64,000 bases of DNA from an uncultured Megasphaera sp. (GTDB taxonomy: Bacteria > Bacillota > Negativicutes > Veillonellales > Megasphaeraceae): assembly GCA_900540735.1 (NCBI GenBank), contig UQHB01000008.1, forward strand, positions 11,630-75,629, given 5' to 3'. A program made the position numbers and the translations under genes. Under the pieces are notes generated by a model that saw only the letters and a list, made by a program, of their open reading frames with translations, was not told the DNA's origin and did not search any database. Shown here piece by piece: positions 61,405 to 64,000 of this stretch (position 1 is the stretch's first letter; the number at the start of each line of letters is the position of its first letter).

Positions 61405-62106
61405 ATGCATTACATGGGAGGGAAATTCAGAATCAGTAAAGATATTGCAGCTATTCTGAATCCGATTACCAAGGGGCGGCCATTCGTTGACCTATTTTGT
61501 GGTGCATGCAATATTGTAGATAAGATTACAACAGCGTCTATGCGTATCGCTAACGATAATAATCCGTATTTAATTGCGCTGCTTAAAGCAGTACAAAACG
61601 GATGGGAACCGCCAACGCATGCGACAGAAGATGATTATCGTTACGTAAGTGCACATCCGGACGAAAATCCTGCACTGACCGGGTTTATCTTGATTGGGTG
61701 TAGTTTTGGCGGTGCTTGGAAAAGTGGTTTCGCTAAATGTAGTAGAGGAAGAAGTTATGCGTTAAGTGCTCATAATTCGCTTATGAAGCAACGAGATAAA
61801 CTGGGAGGGGTACAATTCACGTGTAGCGACTATAGCGAATTATTGATTCCTAAGGGAGCCGTTGTGTACTGTGACCCACCATATAAAGGCACTTATAACC
61901 ACTACTACAAAAGCACATTCGATTATGATAAGTTTTTGTATTGGGTAGAGGCAAATAAAGAAAACTACGATATTTACATTAGCGAGTACGCTAGGAACAA
62001 CATAAATGGCTACCAGAGCGTTTGGGAACGTGATTCGAGAACTGGCATTAAAGGGAAGGATAGTTGTATCATCCCGACTCGTGAAGTCCTTCTATTCGCG
62101 TCATAG
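61405..62106 (+). CDS. DNA adenine N6-methyltransferase (D12 class)
   Basis: MGGKFRISKDI (target/N-terminal motif), FVDLFCGACNIV (SAM-binding motif I) and VVYCDPPYKGTYNHYYK (catalytic DPPY, motif IV). Possible role: protect phage DNA from host restriction. ATG 61405 follows the endolysin stop (TAA ATG). Confidence 0.85.
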   Translation: MHYMGGKFRISKDIAAILNPITKGRPFVDLFCGACNIVDKITTASMRIANDNNPYLIALLKAVQNGWEPPTHATEDDYRYVSAHPDENPALTGFILIGCSFGGAWKSGFAKCSRGRSYALSAHNSLMKQRDKLGGVQFTCSDYSELLIPKGAVVYCDPPYKGTYNHYYKSTFDYDKFLYWVEANKENYDIYISEYARNNINGYQSVWERDSRTGIKGKDSCIIPTREVLLFAS

Positions 62107-62116
62107 AGAGGATACA

Positions 62117-62593
62117 ATGTGGAAAAGAAGCATATATACATTATTATTGGCTGTATTCTTATCGTTATCATCGGTGGTCTCTTTTGCTACCGATACTACG
62201 TCCATACAGGACAACGCTACGGTAACGATGCAATACAGTCAGTACAACAGATTGAAAGAAATAATGGACGAGCAATCGATGCAAATAACGAAGCTCGAAG
62301 GGATAATCAGTCTGCTCAAACAGAACTCGAACGAGGACAAACAGACCTTACTGATGCTTCAAAATCAACTCAACGACTGCAAGACTCGCTTGACCATCGC
62401 TCAGGACTTATTGACGAAGCAGAACGAACGATTGAACGAAGTCAACAGCTTGCTCATGAGCAACAAAGAATTTTTGACGAAATTGACAGAGCAAATTAAG
62501 GTTATGGAGCGGACAATCAGTAGGCTTGAACGACAACGGGACACATGGATGGTTATTGCAGGGACATTTGGATTGTATCAAGTGTTCCATTGA
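62117..62593 (+). CDS. secreted coiled-coil protein, 158 aa, putative o-spanin or spanin partner
   Basis: ATG 62117. Signal peptide (WKRSIYTLLLAVFLSLSSVV-SFA), long coiled coil (MDEQSMQITKLEGIISLLKQ, LTEQIKVMERTISRLERQ) and a hydrophobic C-terminus (WMVIAGTFGLYQVFH). Almost completely overlapped in another frame by the next gene. No lipobox, so the o-spanin call is uncertain. Confidence 0.55.
   Translation: MWKRSIYTLLLAVFLSLSSVVSFATDTTSIQDNATVTMQYSQYNRLKEIMDEQSMQITKLEGIISLLKQNSNEDKQTLLMLQNQLNDCKTRLTIAQDLLTKQNERLNEVNSLLMSNKEFLTKLTEQIKVMERTISRLERQRDTWMVIAGTFGLYQVFH
62119..62499 (+). CDS. i-spanin-like membrane protein, 126 aa, overlapping frame
   Basis: GTG 62119 shares its G with the ATG of the other frame. 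Transmembrane helix (HIYIIIGCILIVIIGGLFCY) then a hydrophilic helix rich in Q/E/R/N (QIERNNGRAIDANNEARRDN, RTIERSQQLAHEQQRIFDEI), the look of Firmicutes-phage i-spanin/Rz-like proteins. Confidence 0.55.
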   Translation: MEKKHIYIIIGCILIVIIGGLFCYRYYVHTGQRYGNDAIQSVQQIERNNGRAIDANNEARRDNQSAQTELERGQTDLTDASKSTQRLQDSLDHRSGLIDEAERTIERSQQLAHEQQRIFDEIDRAN

Positions 62594-62603
62594 TTATATT
62601 ACT

Positions 62604-62635
62604 AGGCTATCGCTTATGGCGGTGGCCTTTTTTTT
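62604..62635 (+). terminator. rho-independent terminator at the end of the late region
   Basis: AGGCTATCGC (62604-62613) pairs with GCGGTGGCCT (62619-62628) with two G-T wobbles, followed by a T run. Confidence 0.85.
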
Positions 62636-62689
62636 ATTACCTATGATATAATTAAATTGGGGAGGTAGGCATTGAAAGGAGACATAGTT

Positions 62690-63856
62690 ATGAATTATCC
62701 CCCGTTAACAGGAAGAGGTAAAATCCAAAAGAAGAAAAATAGTTCTGGCAAGGTGTATTATCAGCTCATTCAATTCCCAGTCCAATATAATGACGACGGC
62801 TCTATCCAATACAAAAGCTCTGAGTGCTTCAAGACCAAAAAGGAAGTAGAGGCTTGCCGTAACGATTGGGTTGGTAAGCGAAAATACGCCCTTAAAACGC
62901 TTACTAAGACACCTGTAAGGAACCCGCTAGCTCTCCCATATCTTGAAGAGTATATAAAAAATTATGTCATCCCTAATTTTCGCACACAAGCGTCAGTAAA
63001 GCGTGTCCACTTGCAACTTAAGAAGCATATTAAGCCCAAACTGCTAGGTGTAAGGATGAGTGATGTACAGCCAACGCTTCTACAAAGAATTATTAATGAT
63101 ATGAACAAAACAGCTGCTCCTAAGCCAGTATACCTGTTGTTACGGCGATTCTTCACTTGGTGCTATCAGCAAAGGATTATCTCAAGCAACCCAACTGATT
63201 TCATTACACTACCGAAGCATATTGTGAAGGAAAAGCAAAACCGTTCCCCATTATCACAACAAGACATGGAAAAGCTGTTGAAGTATCTGTTTACATCCCA
63301 CAACAGAGTGGCTAAACGACACAGGCATGTCGTTTTAATATTGTTATATACTGGCATACGCCCCAGTGAACTCGCAGGAATGGAGCGCAAAAACGTTGAC
63401 CTAGAAAGGGGTACCGCTAAGATTCGTAAGACGGTGGCAGGGAGCGTAGACCATTTTTGTATCCGTAATTTAACCAAGACACAAGCAGGTCAGCGTACTG
63501 TATATTTGCCTCCTATATGTTGTGAAGCAATACGTTCTTTCTATGAACGAGTCCCTAATTCTCCATGGGTTTTCCCGAAAGTAACCGACCCTCAGACGCC
63601 TTGTAATGCAGAGGCTTTAGCTAAGTCACTTAAAATTATCGCTCGCAATGCAGGCATTGAGCGTCCCTTTTTTGGATACTTGTTTAGGCATACCTTTACT
63701 ACTATTGCTATCCGTAAAGGAATTCCTGCGGTAGAATTAAAACTTTTGACAGGGCATAAAAATACGGATATGATAAACAAAGTCTACGCTGCTCACGAAG
63801 ATGGCAACGTTATTAAGCGGTATAAAGGGTCATTAGAGAATCTATACAATGTATGA
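62690..63856 (+). CDS. int: phage integrase (tyrosine recombinase)
   Basis: Full-length integrase (~390 aa). N-terminal arm-binding-like and SAM-like domains (ARM: RGKIQKKKNSSGKVYYQLIQ). Catalytic: Arg in YTGIRPSELAG, RHT in GYLFRHTFTT (Tyr where the first His is usual), GH in LLTGHKNTDM and Tyr in NKVYAAHE. TTG 62672 or ATG 62690, each with its own ribosome site. An upstream TATAAT (62647-62652) may give it a separate promoter. Confidence 0.9.
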   Translation: MNYPPLTGRGKIQKKKNSSGKVYYQLIQFPVQYNDDGSIQYKSSECFKTKKEVEACRNDWVGKRKYALKTLTKTPVRNPLALPYLEEYIKNYVIPNFRTQASVKRVHLQLKKHIKPKLLGVRMSDVQPTLLQRIINDMNKTAAPKPVYLLLRRFFTWCYQQRIISSNPTDFITLPKHIVKEKQNRSPLSQQDMEKLLKYLFTSHNRVAKRHRHVVLILLYTGIRPSELAGMERKNVDLERGTAKIRKTVAGSVDHFCIRNLTKTQAGQRTVYLPPICCEAIRSFYERVPNSPWVFPKVTDPQTPCNAEALAKSLKIIARNAGIERPFFGYLFRHTFTTIAIRKGIPAVELKLLTGHKNTDMINKVYAAHEDGNVIKRYKGSLENLYNV

Positions 63857-64000
63857 AAAAGTTACACTTTTGGTTACACTTTCTGAGAATACAATATTTG
63901 TGAACTATGAGACCATTACTTGAGTGTATACTCATTTGTACATGTTTATGGCAGGAAGTGGTGGAAAAATAGGTTTCTTCAGTTGTATTTCTCTGGAAAA
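63857..64000. other. region after integrase, putative attachment site with arm-type repeats
   Basis: GTTACACTTT occurs twice directly (63861-63870 and 63873-63882). The rest is AT-rich without a gene. This is where attP or attR is expected; a core cannot be defined without the other end. Confidence 0.4.

Overview
The window is a large part of one temperate, long-tailed (siphovirus-type) phage or prophage genome. It starts inside a primase gene and ends just after an integrase. Three things suggest a Firmicutes-type host with an outer membrane, such as a member of the Negativicutes: strong AGGAGG-type ribosome binding sites, anaerobic ribonucleotide reductase, and a spanin-like pair (spanins are only needed where there is an outer membrane). 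That host assignment is inference; no host gene is visible.

Layout. (1) 1-15.9 kb, plus strand: a tightly overlapping early/replication block with DnaG-type primase (partial), DnaB-like helicase, Cas4-like nuclease, nucleotide kinases, HNH and Holliday-junction-type nucleases, dUTPase, NrdD (with an intein) and NrdG, a sigma-region-4-like regulator, a metallophosphoesterase and many small unknown proteins. (2) 16-26.3 kb: an AT-rich accessory region with mixed strands. It holds a minus-strand operon of unknown genes, four divergent promoter cassettes (three small ribbon-helix-helix (RHH) regulators plus one small HTH-like protein, each with its own palindromic operator), a DUF4160/DUF2442/XRE toxin-antitoxin-like operon and a cluster of four DnaA boxes. 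(3) 25.1-29 kb: two long, highly structured and apparently non-coding RNAs, each starting at a copy of the same 41-bp promoter-like element. They lie around a small tyrosine recombinase and the small terminase gene, and the second runs into tRNA genes (Thr, Ser and a degenerate one). (4) 29-46 kb: terminase, portal, protease-scaffold, capsid, connectors, tail tube, frameshifted tail chaperones and a giant tape measure gene split by a group I intron. (5) 46.4-62.6 kb: a third copy of the 41-bp element, then tail tip (NlpC/P60, gpL-like, J-like), fibres, a complete diversity-generating retroelement (VR, Avd, TR, reverse transcriptase), more fibres, XhlA-like protein, holin, endolysin, DNA adenine methylase and a spanin pair encoded in two overlapping frames. 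(6) 62.6-64 kb: integrase and a putative attachment region.

The genes fit one life cycle: replication and nucleotide supply early, a regulatory/lysogeny segment in the middle, then packaging, morphogenesis, host recognition (diversified by the retroelement) and lysis late. The most unusual elements are the two long structured RNAs sharing a phage-specific promoter, the intron in the tape measure gene carrying its own sRNA-like unit and an antisense membrane-protein gene, and the array of parallel repressor/operator cassettes. Several reading frames are broken (6722-6962, 7420-7873, 18145-18393, 21338-22148, 57505-57600). These may be natural decay, programmed recoding or sequence errors.
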